A DNA stretch of 64,000 nt from Cryobacterium sp. MP_M3 (GCF_015752155.1 NZ_JADOVI010000004.1:62001-126000); one strand, 5' to 3'. Positions 1 through 7,988 are shown, numbered from the stretch's first letter. Notes: generated by a model not told the origin, from the sequence alone. Made by a program: numbers and translations.

Positions 1-255
1 GACGGAGGAGACCCCGCGGTTGCGGCCGGCCGGAATTCCGAGGTTGGTCGGCAGCCCGAGGGACTTGACGCCCGCCGGCAACCCGATCGGCTGCCAGCCG
101 TTGCCAACGCAGACGATGTCGAGGTGCACTTCCTGCTGGTCCAGCAGTGAACGGATGCCGCGGGCCAGGTCGCCCTGTCGCGTCCCCTGGGTGAGCACGA
201 CCACGCCGACCGTCGGCGTGACCGGACCGATCGGGGTGACCTCAGGAACGGACAC
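1..255 (-). CDS. Family-2 glycosyltransferase, N-terminal part (runs off the window)
   Basis: This open frame runs leftward off the window edge. Its visible residues include VGVVVLTQG, LDIVCVGNGW and GIPAGRNRGV, the N-terminal nucleotide-sugar-binding signature of GT-A (family 2) glycosyltransferases. No ATG is available, and GTG at 255 is the most plausible start. That start overlaps the end of the phosphatidyltransferase-like gene by 14 bases, which suggests translational coupling in a three-gene envelope or glycolipid operon. No clear Shine-Dalgarno sequence precedes the GTG, so the exact start is uncertain. Donor and acceptor sugars cannot be read from this fragment. Confidence 0.7.
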   Translation of the reverse strand, partial: MSVPEVTPIGPVTPTVGVVVLTQGTRQGDLARGIRSLLDQQEVHLDIVCVGNGWQPIGLPAGVKSLGLPTNLGIPAGRNRGVSSV

Positions 256-1054
256 GCTTGGAGGCCATGATGGCGACGAAGTGGCCGACCAGGGCCAGGA
301 ACGACAGAGGGATGAGCACGATCAGCACGACCCGGTCGACGAGGGGTTCACCCACGAAGCTGCCGAGAATGGCAGCCACGAACATCAGGATGGTGAGTTC
401 GACCGAGTGGTACAGGCGGTGGAACGGCACGAATCGGGCGAGGCGCCGCACCTGGGCGAGGCGGCTGGAGGTGAGGGTCTTCTCCCCCCGCGTGTCGGAG
501 AGTTTGGTGAGACCGGCGTTCGCCCTGGCCACGTGCACCATGTCGTTGAGCGCCTTGTTCAGCACGATGATGAGGGCCAGGAGCAGGGCGAGGGTGGTCC
601 AGAGCAGGTCCGCCGGGGCCTCGAACGGGAACGCCGCCGCCCTGATGCCGAACGCGATCGGGATGAGGGCCTCAGTTGTGTAATGGCCGACCTTGTCGAG
701 GAACACCCCGGCCGGGGAGGATTCCTTGCGCCAGCGGGCCACTTCACCGTCGCAGCAGTCCACCAGCATCTGGAGCTGTCCGAGGATGAGCGCCAGCAGC
801 GCGCCCCAGACGCCCGGGATGAGCAGCGCGGCGGCCGTCGACCAGCCGACCAGGATCATCAGCCCCGTGACCCCGTTGGCGGTGATCCGGGTCTTCAGCA
901 GCATCCAGGTGACGTAGGGAGAGATGTCGCGCAGGTAGAGCGAGGCGGTCCAATGCTCGGCGTTGGCCCGCAGGCGAACCTCGGGCGGCTGGGCCACGGC
1001 GCGCAGCTCGGCGATCGACGCCGGTCTGGCGGACGCGGGTGTTCCTGGCGTCAT
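242..1054 (-). CDS. CDP-alcohol phosphatidyltransferase-family membrane protein
   Basis: A 270-residue polytopic membrane protein. The start is the ATG at 1054, which overlaps the upstream glycosyltransferase stop as ATGA; a longer frame upstream lies inside that neighbour. It carries DCCDGEVAR followed by GVFLDKVGH, which matches the CDP-alcohol phosphotransferase signature (D..DG..AR, 8-9 residues, G...D...D) except that the last aspartate is His. Family members move a phosphoalcohol from CDP-activated donors at the membrane face. About six hydrophobic segments flank the motif. Lying between two family-2 glycosyltransferases, it probably takes part in making a phospho- or glycolipid or a wall polymer. 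The substrate is unknown, and the altered last motif residue makes the chemistry less certain. Confidence 0.8.
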   Translation of the reverse strand: MTPGTPASARPASIAELRAVAQPPEVRLRANAEHWTASLYLRDISPYVTWMLLKTRITANGVTGLMILVGWSTAAALLIPGVWGALLALILGQLQMLVDCCDGEVARWRKESSPAGVFLDKVGHYTTEALIPIAFGIRAAAFPFEAPADLLWTTLALLLALIIVLNKALNDMVHVARANAGLTKLSDTRGEKTLTSSRLAQVRRLARFVPFHRLYHSVELTILMFVAAILGSFVGEPLVDRVVLIVLIPLSFLALVGHFVAIMASKRVRS

Positions 1055-2112
1055 GGGTGCCTCCCGGTGTGGGCCGTGATGTTGGTGGTGAGTTTGAGAT
1101 ACCCGAGCAGGAATCCGATGCCCCAGCAGAAGTGGATGCACGGCAAGACTACGAGAAACCACAGGCCGGCACGAAACCCGTCGGGGCGGGTGACGGCCAC
1201 GGTGGCCACGGCCACGATCAGCAGGTAGGCCGCTGGGGCGAGGAATCCGAGCAGCAGCCACGGCGCCGCTCCGGTAGGCAGGGCGGCAAGTCCGGCCAGG
1301 CCGAGTACCAGGCCGAGCACGACGCCGACCACCATCACCGGCGGGGCGAAGTAGCGGATGCCGTTGGCCGCCGGGTAGCGTCGGGCGAGTTCGCCGCGCC
1401 AGAGCCCGGTGGAGACCATTTGCCTGGCCAGGCGCGCGAGGCTCGGGCGGGGACGGTAGACGACGCGCAGGCGCGGCGTGAACCAGACCGTTCCGCCGAG
1501 GTCGCGGATGCGCCGATTGAGTTCCCAGTCCTGGCCGCGTTTGATGCCCTCGTCGAAGAGGCCGACCCGCACCAGGCTGTCCATCCGGAAACAGCCGAGA
1601 TAGACCGTTTCCGCCTTGCCCTCGGGGCCGCCGACGTGCAGGGGTGTTCCGCCGAGGCCGATCTTCGTGCCGTAGGCGCGGGCGACGGCCTTCTGGAAGG
1701 GGGTCTCGCCCTGGGCGTCCATGACGCCGCCGACGTTGTCCGCCCCCGTGCGTTCGAGGGTTTCCACCGCGATGCGCGCGTAGTCCGCCGGCAGCACGGA
1801 GTGGGCATCCACCCGGATCACGACCGGGTATTGCGACGCCCGGATGGCGATGTTCAGGCCGGCCGGCGTCGATCCGACCTCGTTTTCGACGACGCGGATG
1901 CGCGGGTCGACGGAGGCCATCTCCTCGACGAGTTCGGTGGTGCCGTCGATGCTCGGCCCGAGGGCGAGGGTGACCTCGAACGGGCCGGTGTAGTCCTGGT
2001 GCAGGAGGCTGAGAACGGCATCGCGAACGTGCGTGACGTCGTTGAGCACGGGCATCACATAGGAGACTCCGAGCAGCGGTGTGTCTCCGCGAGGTGGCAC
2101 CTGGCTGGTCAT
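1051..2112 (-). CDS. Family-2 glycosyltransferase with C-terminal membrane segments
   Basis: A 353-residue protein and first gene of the leftward operon. It starts at ATG 2112 behind a good GGAGG ribosome-binding site. Residues 14-130 form a GT-A fold (VSYVMPVLND near the N-terminus, the metal-binding VRVDAHS near residue 100), and GQDWELNRRI near 195 is the equivalent of the usual acceptor-side ED motif. Three hydrophobic helices follow residue 255, so the enzyme is membrane-anchored. ExoA-like succinoglycan-type transferases have this architecture, but the sugar cannot be deduced. The four-base ATGA overlap with the next gene points to tight coupling with the phosphatidyltransferase-like protein. 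Confidence 0.85.
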   Translation of the reverse strand: MTSQVPPRGDTPLLGVSYVMPVLNDVTHVRDAVLSLLHQDYTGPFEVTLALGPSIDGTTELVEEMASVDPRIRVVENEVGSTPAGLNIAIRASQYPVVIRVDAHSVLPADYARIAVETLERTGADNVGGVMDAQGETPFQKAVARAYGTKIGLGGTPLHVGGPEGKAETVYLGCFRMDSLVRVGLFDEGIKRGQDWELNRRIRDLGGTVWFTPRLRVVYRPRPSLARLARQMVSTGLWRGELARRYPAANGIRYFAPPVMVVGVVLGLVLGLAGLAALPTGAAPWLLLGFLAPAAYLLIVAVATVAVTRPDGFRAGLWFLVVLPCIHFCWGIGFLLGYLKLTTNITAHTGRHP

Positions 2113-2187
2113 TTCTGCATTCCTCCGGAGGGTCGCTTGAGCCTACCAGCCGTGTCTTTGCCGCCCTACGCGGCGCTGGAACGCAGA

Positions 2188-2220
2188 ACTGCGCCGCCGG
2201 CGTGAAGCCGGCGGCGCAGT
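2188..2220 (-). terminator. Hairpin terminator candidate after the HtrA-like gene
   Basis: A perfect 14-bp stem (2188-2201 with 2207-2220) and a 5-base loop sit 20 bp beyond the stop of the HtrA-like gene and before the next leftward operon. The T-tract on the minus strand is poor (TTCTG), so termination strength is uncertain, but position and stem length fit an intrinsic terminator. Confidence 0.6.
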
Positions 2221-2240
2221 GGGAAGGAAGGAGCGGTCTG

Positions 2241-3833
2241 CTAGCTGGCGAGCTGCCCGACCGTGACGGACACGGTGATGGACTTGCCGTCGCGCACGTA
2301 GGTCAGTTCGGCCTTGTCGCCAGCCGCGAGCACGCGGACCTGCGCGGTCAGGTCGTTGGCGTCGGTGATCGGAACACCATTGAAGTTGGTGATCACGTCA
2401 CCCTTCTTCAGACCTGCCTTCTCCGCGGCACCGCCGGAGGAAACCTCGCTGATCAGGGCGCCGACGGTGCTGCTCTTCGGGTCGCTGGCGGCGCTGGTCA
2501 CGCTCGCGCCGAGCAGGCCGTGGGTGGCCTTGCCGTTGGCGATCAGTTCATCGGAGACCCGCTTGGCCAGGTTCGACGGGATCGAGAAGCCGACGCCGAT
2601 GTTGCCGGACGCCGAGGTGGAAGAGCCGCCGGCGTTGGCGATGGCCACGTTGATGCCGATCAGCTCGCCCTTGGCGTTGAGCAGCGCGCCGCCGGAGTTG
2701 CCGGGGTTGATCGCGGCATCCGTCTGGATGACCGAGAGCGAGATGCTGCCCGAGTTCGAGGTTCCCTGCTGGGACTTGCTGCCGTCCTTGTTCGGCAGGT
2801 CGAAGAAGAAGGGACTCTGGTCGTCGGGGGCGGTCGTGTCCGGCGTCGTGGGGGCGGCAGAGGAGGCAATCGAAATGCTGCGGTTGAGCGCGCTGACGAT
2901 GCCGTCAGTGACAGTGCCGGCCAGGCCGAGCGGGGCGCCGATGGCGATGGCGGTGTCACCGACGTTGAGCTTGCCGGAATCGGCGAAGTCGATCGGGGTG
3001 AGCCCCTTCGCATCGGTGAGCTTGATCACGGCGAGGTCGGAGATCGGATCGGTGCCCACGATGGTGGCGGCGTAAAGCTTGCCGTCGTTGCCCTTGACCT
3101 GGAGGGTCGCGTCGGCGGCCGCGCCGTCGAGCGTGACGACGTGGGTGTTGGTGAGCACGTAGCCGTCGGCGGTGAGCACGACACCGGAGCCTGTGCCGCC
3201 GGAGTTACCGCTGGCGGCCTCGATGGTGACCACGCTGGGCGAGGCCTTCGCCGCCACGGCGGTGATCTGGTTGACGCTGTCGGTGTTGTTGACGACGACG
3301 TTGCTCGGGCCCTGCGCCTGGTTGACGGGGACGCCGTTGCTCTGGTTGCTGAGCACGAACGCGGTCACACCTGCGCCGGATGCCCCGCCGACGAGGGCGC
3401 CGATGGCCAGCGCAGCGATCAGGGCGATGCTTGCCCGGCGCTTGGCGGGGTCCCGGACCGGACCGGAGCCGGGGGTGTGCGGCAGCCCGTTCGCGGTGGC
3501 ATAGGCCGGTGGTGCGATGTTCGGGGCGTAGTAGTTGGGGGCGGTACTGTCTGCCGGCAGCGGCCGGCCGAACGCGTCCGTGGCGTAGGCGACTGTCGGC
3601 TGGGTCTGCTGGGGTTGGGGCTGCGCCGGCTCGGCCGGGGCCGTCTCTGGCAGGGCCTCCGCGGCCGGGGTCTGCTCAGGCTGGGCCTGAACCGGCGCCG
3701 CCGACTCGGGAGTCGGGACGGTCTCCGCGTTTTCGGTGGGAGCGATGGCTTCCCCGGAAGCATTGACTTCGAACGGAACTGCGTCGTCGCGATGATCAGG
3801 GTTGATGCCGGAGTCCTGCGTGTTGTCGGTCAT
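2241..3833 (-). CDS. HtrA/DegP-like membrane-anchored serine protease (S1C) with PDZ domain
   Basis: A 530-residue protein. It starts at ATG 3833 behind AAGGAG; a longer in-frame ATG at 3905 lacks this support. Residues 1-130 are a Pro/Ala/Gln-rich cytoplasmic arm, one transmembrane helix lies near 135-161, and the trypsin-like domain follows with the triad His (TNTHVV, about 231), Asp (SDLAVIKL, about 266) and Ser (GNSGG, about 380). A PDZ domain occupies roughly 440-530. HtrA enzymes degrade or chaperone misfolded envelope proteins. The architecture equals the PepD/HtrA proteins of actinobacteria. The gene is monocistronic, with a hairpin downstream. A Ser/Thr-rich insertion around 320-365 lies in the protease activation-loop region. 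Confidence 0.93.
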   Translation of the reverse strand: MTDNTQDSGINPDHRDDAVPFEVNASGEAIAPTENAETVPTPESAAPVQAQPEQTPAAEALPETAPAEPAQPQPQQTQPTVAYATDAFGRPLPADSTAPNYYAPNIAPPAYATANGLPHTPGSGPVRDPAKRRASIALIAALAIGALVGGASGAGVTAFVLSNQSNGVPVNQAQGPSNVVVNNTDSVNQITAVAAKASPSVVTIEAASGNSGGTGSGVVLTADGYVLTNTHVVTLDGAAADATLQVKGNDGKLYAATIVGTDPISDLAVIKLTDAKGLTPIDFADSGKLNVGDTAIAIGAPLGLAGTVTDGIVSALNRSISIASSAAPTTPDTTAPDDQSPFFFDLPNKDGSKSQQGTSNSGSISLSVIQTDAAINPGNSGGALLNAKGELIGINVAIANAGGSSTSASGNIGVGFSIPSNLAKRVSDELIANGKATHGLLGASVTSAASDPKSSTVGALISEVSSGGAAEKAGLKKGDVITNFNGVPITDANDLTAQVRVLAAGDKAELTYVRDGKSITVSVTVGQLAS

Positions 3834-3954
3834 GGTGTGCTCCTTCCAAGCGATGCCAGCTTCGCGCCCGAACCTGAGTGAATGGTTTGCGCAGGCTGGG
3901 AGCATTCAATGATCAAGCCGTGACCTTGCTTGCAGGGCTCGCCCCACCTCGCCC

Positions 3955-4794
3955 CTAGCAGCCGGGGCCGGACGCGCCGGCGGTGCACTCCCTGTTGACA
4001 AGCACCGTGTGCGCCTGGGCGACGACCAGGCTGAGCGGGGTCGCCGGGACCGCCAGAGTGCCGCGCACGGAGCGCCAGTCGCGACCGGCGAACCGGTACT
4101 CGGCCGAGTAGACGACGCTGAGAGTGATCGAGCGGCTGGCGGATTCCGTGAAGATGTGGCTTGTGGGCGTGTCGGAGAATTCCGGAAGGCCCAGGGCGGC
4201 CCAGGATGCTCCGCCTCCGGCCGAATCCAGGCCCTCGCCGGCTCCGAAGTCCCAGTGGAAACCGACCGGGGTGAACCGCACCTCGGCCGGAAACCCCAGC
4301 AGTGCGCCCGAACGGGTGTGCACGGCCGCCGTGGCGATGAAGTTGGTCGGCAGGCCGACAACGCTCCAGCCGTGGGGCTCCATCTGCTGGGTCGGCGCCG
4401 CCGCGCGGAAGTTGACGAGGTCGCTGACGCTGACGACCAGGTTCGGATCGCAGGGAGTGCCCGCGACGCAGTTGACGGTGAACCCGTCCCGCACGATCGT
4501 TCCCGGGCCGGGCACCGTCGCGGCGGGCTGCTGGCCGGCGCCGCCGGCCGAGTCTCCCCCGGCGTCACCGCCCGCCTCGCTGCCGGACTGGCCGCCCCCG
4601 CCCGACCCTGCGTCGAATCCGGCGGACAGATCGACGCCGCCGCCGTTCACTGCCCCGGAGACATTGGGACAGCCACCGGTTTGTTCTGCCAAGGAACTGC
4701 ACGCAGCGGATTCAGCCGCAGCTGGACCTGCAAGAACAAATAGCAAAGAGGCAACGAAAACGAGAGCGATTGCACCGTTGCGGCCTGTCAACAT
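3955..4794 (-). CDS. Secreted protein with Gly/Ser-rich linker and PKD-like beta domain
   Basis: A 279-residue exported protein of unknown role. ATG 4794 is chosen because GGAGG lies seven bases upstream; the alternative ATG at 4812 has no such site. A signal peptide (hydrophobic VFVASLLFVLAGPAAAESA) is followed by a Gly/Ser/Ala-rich low-complexity stretch (about residues 50-90), then a 170-residue beta-rich region with PAEVRFTPVGFHWDFGAGE and ITLSVVYSAEYRF, resembling PKD-like domains of actinobacterial surface proteins. Paired cysteines near the start of the mature part and at the extreme C-terminus may form disulfides. It overlaps the upstream lipoprotein gene by seven bases, so the two are co-translated and may act together at the surface. 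Confidence 0.75.
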   Translation of the reverse strand: MLTGRNGAIALVFVASLLFVLAGPAAAESAACSSLAEQTGGCPNVSGAVNGGGVDLSAGFDAGSGGGGQSGSEAGGDAGGDSAGGAGQQPAATVPGPGTIVRDGFTVNCVAGTPCDPNLVVSVSDLVNFRAAAPTQQMEPHGWSVVGLPTNFIATAAVHTRSGALLGFPAEVRFTPVGFHWDFGAGEGLDSAGGGASWAALGLPEFSDTPTSHIFTESASRSITLSVVYSAEYRFAGRDWRSVRGTLAVPATPLSLVVAQAHTVLVNRECTAGASGPGC

Positions 4795-5354
4795 GCACCT
4801 CCGCGATCCCATATTTCTCGAGCACCGACAACAAGCCCGGGTCCTTTCAAGGAGCTCCTGTCGAAGGTGACTTCAAATGACGTTCTTGCCGGACGAGTTT
4901 CCGCAACAACAGACTGGCCAGTAGCGTCGAGCACGTCGACCTCGCTCACGTCAGAACAAAGATAGACAGAGACCGCTGCGATCCCATCCTTCGACCCGGT
5001 GGTTCTCTGGATGGCAATTCCGTCAAATGAGGTCCTACCTACACTGTGCAACCCGTTATCGGCAGCTTGTTTGAATCCGGCGATCTCTGTGGCGGCAAAC
5101 TCCCGAGAAGCAACCGCTCGAATGCGCTCAGGTTCGGCGCCCCCTTGGGAGAGAATGAGATCTGACATCTCCTGGTAGGCGGCATACGCCTCGGTGGCCG
5201 CGGCCAGAGCCTCGGCGTCGGAGGCGAAGACCGGGGCATCCGTGGCCGTGGGAGACGGTGCCTGCCGAGCCGGCGACGCGCAGCCGGCGAGCGCGAGCGT
5301 GCCGAGCAACGCCATGGCACCCATGACCGGTCGGCGACGACTGACGAACCGCAT
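4788..5354 (-). CDS. Predicted lipoprotein of unknown function
   Basis: A 188-residue protein. The N-terminus MRFVSRRRPVMGAMALLG followed by the lipobox LALAGC marks a type-II signal peptide, so the mature protein is probably lipid-anchored outside the membrane. The rest (about 165 residues) has no motif I recognise; it is predicted soluble with an alpha then beta pattern. ATG 5354 is supported by a TACGTT -10 box at 5361-5366, six bases upstream, implying a leaderless transcript; more upstream in-frame ATGs would lie outside that transcript. It is cotranscribed with the secreted PKD-like protein, and the pair is probably a small surface module. Confidence 0.7.
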   Translation of the reverse strand: MRFVSRRRPVMGAMALLGTLALAGCASPARQAPSPTATDAPVFASDAEALAAATEAYAAYQEMSDLILSQGGAEPERIRAVASREFAATEIAGFKQAADNGLHSVGRTSFDGIAIQRTTGSKDGIAAVSVYLCSDVSEVDVLDATGQSVVAETRPARTSFEVTFDRSSLKGPGLVVGAREIWDRGGAC

Positions 5355-5360
5355 GCGGCC

Positions 5361-5443
5361 AACGTAGAGCAGTTTCGGCGATGCCGCTCGAACTCTCCAC
5401 AGCCGGTTGCCGGGCTCGCGGGCCGATGTCGTAGCTTGGAGGC
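5361..5443. promoter_or_regulatory. Divergent leaderless promoter region (lipoprotein and dapC leader)
   Basis: On the minus strand TACGTT (5361-5366) ends six bases before ATG 5354. On the plus strand TAGCTT (5432-5437) ends six bases before ATG 5444. Both fit the TANNNT -10 box placement expected when transcription begins at the start codon. No convincing -35 hexamers are visible. Confidence 0.5.
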
Positions 5444-5461
5444 ATGCAGGCGAAACGATGA
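5444..5461 (+). CDS. Five-codon leader frame (MQAKR) coupled to dapC
   Basis: ATG 5444 follows a TAGCTT box by six bases and GGAGG by one base. It opens a frame Met-Gln-Ala-Lys-Arg-stop whose TGA overlaps the dapC ATG as ATGA (5458-5461). If the transcript starts at 5444, dapC would be translated by reinitiation after this mini-frame or directly from a 14-base leader. The peptide itself is probably meaningless; the arrangement may set dapC expression. This is inference from layout only. Confidence 0.35.
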   Translation: MQAKR

Positions 5462-6663
5462 CGATCCCCGGCGCCTGGCGGCGCACCGCAGAAGGAGCCG
5501 GTCTCCTCGCCGCAGACGGCACCGTCGCGGCCAGCATCTTCGCGGAGATGAGCGCTCTCGCCGCCCGCACCGGCGCGATCAACCTCGGCCAGGGGTTCCC
5601 CGACGAGGACGGCCCGCCGGAGGTGCTCGAAGCCGCGCGTCAGGCGATCAGCGACGGCGTCAACCAGTACCCGCCCGGGCGGGGCCTTCCGGTGCTGCGC
5701 GAGGCCGTCGCCCGTCACCAGCACCGGTTCTACGGTCTGGCGGCCGACCCCGAAACCGAGGTGCTGGTCACCGCCGGTGCGACCGAGGCGCTGGCCGCCA
5801 CGATCCTGGCGCTGCTCGAACCCGGCGACGAGGTCGTCACCTTCGAGCCGTTCTACGACGCCTACGGCGCGCTGATCGCCCTCGGCGGCGGCGGCGTGCA
5901 TCGCACGGTGCGGCTGCGAGCCCCCGATTTCCAGCCTGATCTGGACGAGCTGCGGGCGGCGGTCAGCGACCGCACCCGACTGATCATCGTCAACAACCCG
6001 CACAACCCGACGGGTGCGGTCTTCCCGGCCGACACTCTCGCCCTGATCGTGGAGCTCGCCGAGCGGCACGACGCCGTGATCGTCACCGACGAGGTCTACG
6101 AACACCTCACCTTCGGCGTGGCGCACATTCCGATCGCGACGCTCCCGGGGGCCCGCGCGCGCACGGTCACCATCTCGTCCGGCGGCAAGACCTTCAACAC
6201 GACCGGCTGGAAGATCGGCTGGCTCACTGCGCCCGCGCCGCTGGTCACCGCCATCCTGGCCGTGAAGCAGTTCCTCACCTATGTCAACGGGGCGCCGTTC
6301 CAGCCGGCGATCGCCGTCGGCCTCGACCTGCCTGACAGCTTCTACACGGGGATCGCGGCGGACCTCCGCGTCAAACGGGACGTCCTCGAACAGGGGCTCG
6401 CGGCGGCCGGTTTCACCGTCAGCCGCCCGCAGGGTTCGTACTTCATCGTGGCGGATGCCGCCCCACTGGGTTATCCCGACGGCGCCGAGTTCTGCCGGGC
6501 CCTGCCCGACCTCGCCGGCGTGGGCGCGGTTCCGATATCCGCCTTCTGCTCGCCGGAGCACCGCCCGGAGTACGCGTCACTGGTGCGTTTCGCCTACTGC
6601 AAGCGGGTCGACGTGCTCGAGCGGGCGTCGGAGCAGCTGGCCGCGCTTACTGCCCGCGCATAA
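5458..6663 (+). CDS. dapC: PLP-dependent aminotransferase, DapC-like (succinyldiaminopimelate aminotransferase)
   Basis: A 401-residue fold-type I aminotransferase. The internal-aldimine lysine lies in SSGGKTFNTTGWKIGW; NNPHNPTGAVF and TDEVYEHL are the cofactor-binding Asn and Asp/Tyr segments. The C-terminal part (GSYFIVADAAPLGY, FCRALPDLAGV, PISAFC, VRFAYCK) closely follows the mycobacterial protein annotated DapC, which converts N-succinyl-2-amino-6-ketopimelate for lysine and diaminopimelate synthesis. Related kynurenine/glutamine transaminases share these motifs, so the substrate is inferred. ATG 5458 overlaps the stop of a five-codon leader frame. The gene stands alone, and its stop lies within the left arm of an intergenic inverted repeat. 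Confidence 0.85.
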   Translation: MTIPGAWRRTAEGAGLLAADGTVAASIFAEMSALAARTGAINLGQGFPDEDGPPEVLEAARQAISDGVNQYPPGRGLPVLREAVARHQHRFYGLAADPETEVLVTAGATEALAATILALLEPGDEVVTFEPFYDAYGALIALGGGGVHRTVRLRAPDFQPDLDELRAAVSDRTRLIIVNNPHNPTGAVFPADTLALIVELAERHDAVIVTDEVYEHLTFGVAHIPIATLPGARARTVTISSGGKTFNTTGWKIGWLTAPAPLVTAILAVKQFLTYVNGAPFQPAIAVGLDLPDSFYTGIAADLRVKRDVLEQGLAAAGFTVSRPQGSYFIVADAAPLGYPDGAEFCRALPDLAGVGAVPISAFCSPEHRPEYASLVRFAYCKRVDVLERASEQLAALTARA

Positions 6664-6751
6664 CTCCTGCAGATCGCGGGCCGCGGCATCCGCCGCCCCG
6701 TGTTCACGGGGCCGATCCGTCAGCCTGTTCGGAATTGCAGGAGTTATGCGC
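6656..6751. repeat. Intergenic inverted repeat, 16-bp arms
   Basis: GCGCATAACTCCTGCA at 6656-6671 is repeated exactly as its reverse complement at 6736-6751. An inner hairpin CCCCGTG/CACGGGG lies at 6696-6711. The left arm covers the dapC stop codon, and the element fills the space between convergent dapC and the old-yellow-enzyme gene. It may act as a bidirectional terminator, but its right half (TTCGGAATTGCAGGAG) resembles part of another intergenic element at 63202-63300, which suggests a dispersed repeat. Confidence 0.7.
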
Positions 6752-6763
6752 AGGGAGGAACTG

Positions 6764-7837
6764 TCAGTGCTGGAGGGCCGGGTAGTCGGTGTAGCCCTCG
6801 GCTCCGGCACCGTAGAAGGTGAGCGGGTCCGGAGCGTTCTGCGGCAGGTCGTTCAGCCAGCGGCGCACCAGGTCGGGGTTCGCGATCGCGGCCCGTCCGA
6901 CGACGACAGCGTCGGCCACATCGTCGGCGATGATCGACATCGCCTCGGAGCGGGTCGTGATGCCGCCGAAGCCGCTGTTGACCATCACCGGTCCGCCGAA
7001 GCGGGCGCGGAGGCCCTGGACCAGTTCGCCGGCCGGGTCCTTGTGCAGGATGCTCAGGTAGGCCAGGCCGAGGGGCGCGAGGGCGTCGGCCAGGGCGCCG
7101 TAGGTGGCGGCGACGTCGGCGGCATCCGGCTCGAGCGCGTCCTGGATGTTGTGCTCGGGTGAGACACGGATGCCCACCCGCCCGGCGCCGATGGCCTCGG
7201 CCACGGCCGTGACCACGTCGATGACGAAGCGCGCGCGGTTCTCCGGCGAGCCGCCGAAGGAATCCGTGCGCTGGTTCGAGGCCGGCGAGAGGAACTCGTG
7301 CAGCAGGTAGCCGTTGGCGCTGTGGATCTCGACCCCGTCGAGGCCGGCGGCGATCGCGTTCTTCGACGCCTGCACGAACTCGGCGATCACGCCGGGCAGC
7401 TCGTCTTCACGCAGCGCGCGCGGCACGGGGTAGGGGTGCTTTCCGTCGTAGGAGTGGGTCTCCCCGGCGATGGCGATCGCGCTCGGCGCGACGACGTCCC
7501 GTGCGCCGTTCGTGGCCGGGTGGGTGACCCGGCCGGCGTGCATGACCTGGGCGACGAGGCGTCCCCCGGCGGCGTGCACAGCGGTGGCGACGTTGGTCCA
7601 GCCCTCGATCTGCTCGGGGGTGACCAGACCGGGCTGGCCGGGGAAGCCCTGGCCGACGTGGCTGGGGTAAGTACCCTCGGTGACGATCAGGCCCAGGGTG
7701 GCGCGCTGCCGGTAATGCTCGACGACGAGCGGCCCCGGCACGCCCTCCACGCCGGACCGCACCCGGGTCAGCGGCGCCATCACGAGACGGTTGGGAAGTT
7801 CGAGGTCACCAAGGGTGACGGGAGAGAAAAGATTCAC
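6764..7837 (-). CDS. Old yellow enzyme family alkene reductase (FMN-dependent)
   Basis: A 357-residue TIM-barrel flavoprotein. The N-terminal LPNRLVMAPLTRVRS binds FMN. GVEIHSANGYLLHEFLSP followed by NQRTDSFGGSPENRARF is the classic old-yellow-enzyme region, and VNSGFGG with VVVGRAAIANPDLV is the phosphate-binding end. Enzymes of this type (NemA, xenobiotic reductase) reduce activated C=C bonds or nitro groups with NAD(P)H, often in detoxification. The start is GTG 7837 with AAAGAG upstream. The gene is transcribed divergently from an alpha/beta hydrolase, with 151 bp between them. The physiological substrate is unknown. Confidence 0.9.
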   Translation of the reverse strand: MNLFSPVTLGDLELPNRLVMAPLTRVRSGVEGVPGPLVVEHYRQRATLGLIVTEGTYPSHVGQGFPGQPGLVTPEQIEGWTNVATAVHAAGGRLVAQVMHAGRVTHPATNGARDVVAPSAIAIAGETHSYDGKHPYPVPRALREDELPGVIAEFVQASKNAIAAGLDGVEIHSANGYLLHEFLSPASNQRTDSFGGSPENRARFVIDVVTAVAEAIGAGRVGIRVSPEHNIQDALEPDAADVAATYGALADALAPLGLAYLSILHKDPAGELVQGLRARFGGPVMVNSGFGGITTRSEAMSIIADDVADAVVVGRAAIANPDLVRRWLNDLPQNAPDPLTFYGAGAEGYTDYPALQH

Positions 7838-7868
7838 TGTTGCTCTTTCTGTCGGACGGGCACCACCG

Positions 7869-7885
7869 GGCGGCGTGACGCCGCC
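7869..7885. promoter_or_regulatory. Small hairpin in the divergent intergenic region
   Basis: GGCGGCG (7869-7875) and CGCCGCC (7879-7885) form a 7-bp stem with a 3-base loop between the divergent reductase and hydrolase genes (7838-7988). It could be an operator or only GC-rich background. No clear -10 box is visible for either gene. Confidence 0.25.
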
Positions 7886-7988
7886 GCCGAATCGGAAGGC
7901 GGGTGCCCCCTGTCGGCAACGGGTGCGGAGCCTGGTCTATTCCGCCGAAACGGGCAATCCGCGCGATCGTCGGCAACGAACCAGGAAC

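Noticed and set aside
20-2205. Long plus-strand frames opposite the glycosyltransferase operon
   Set aside because: Shadow composition (Glu/Gly/Arg-rich), no motif, while the minus strand shows clear glycosyltransferase and phosphatidyltransferase signatures.
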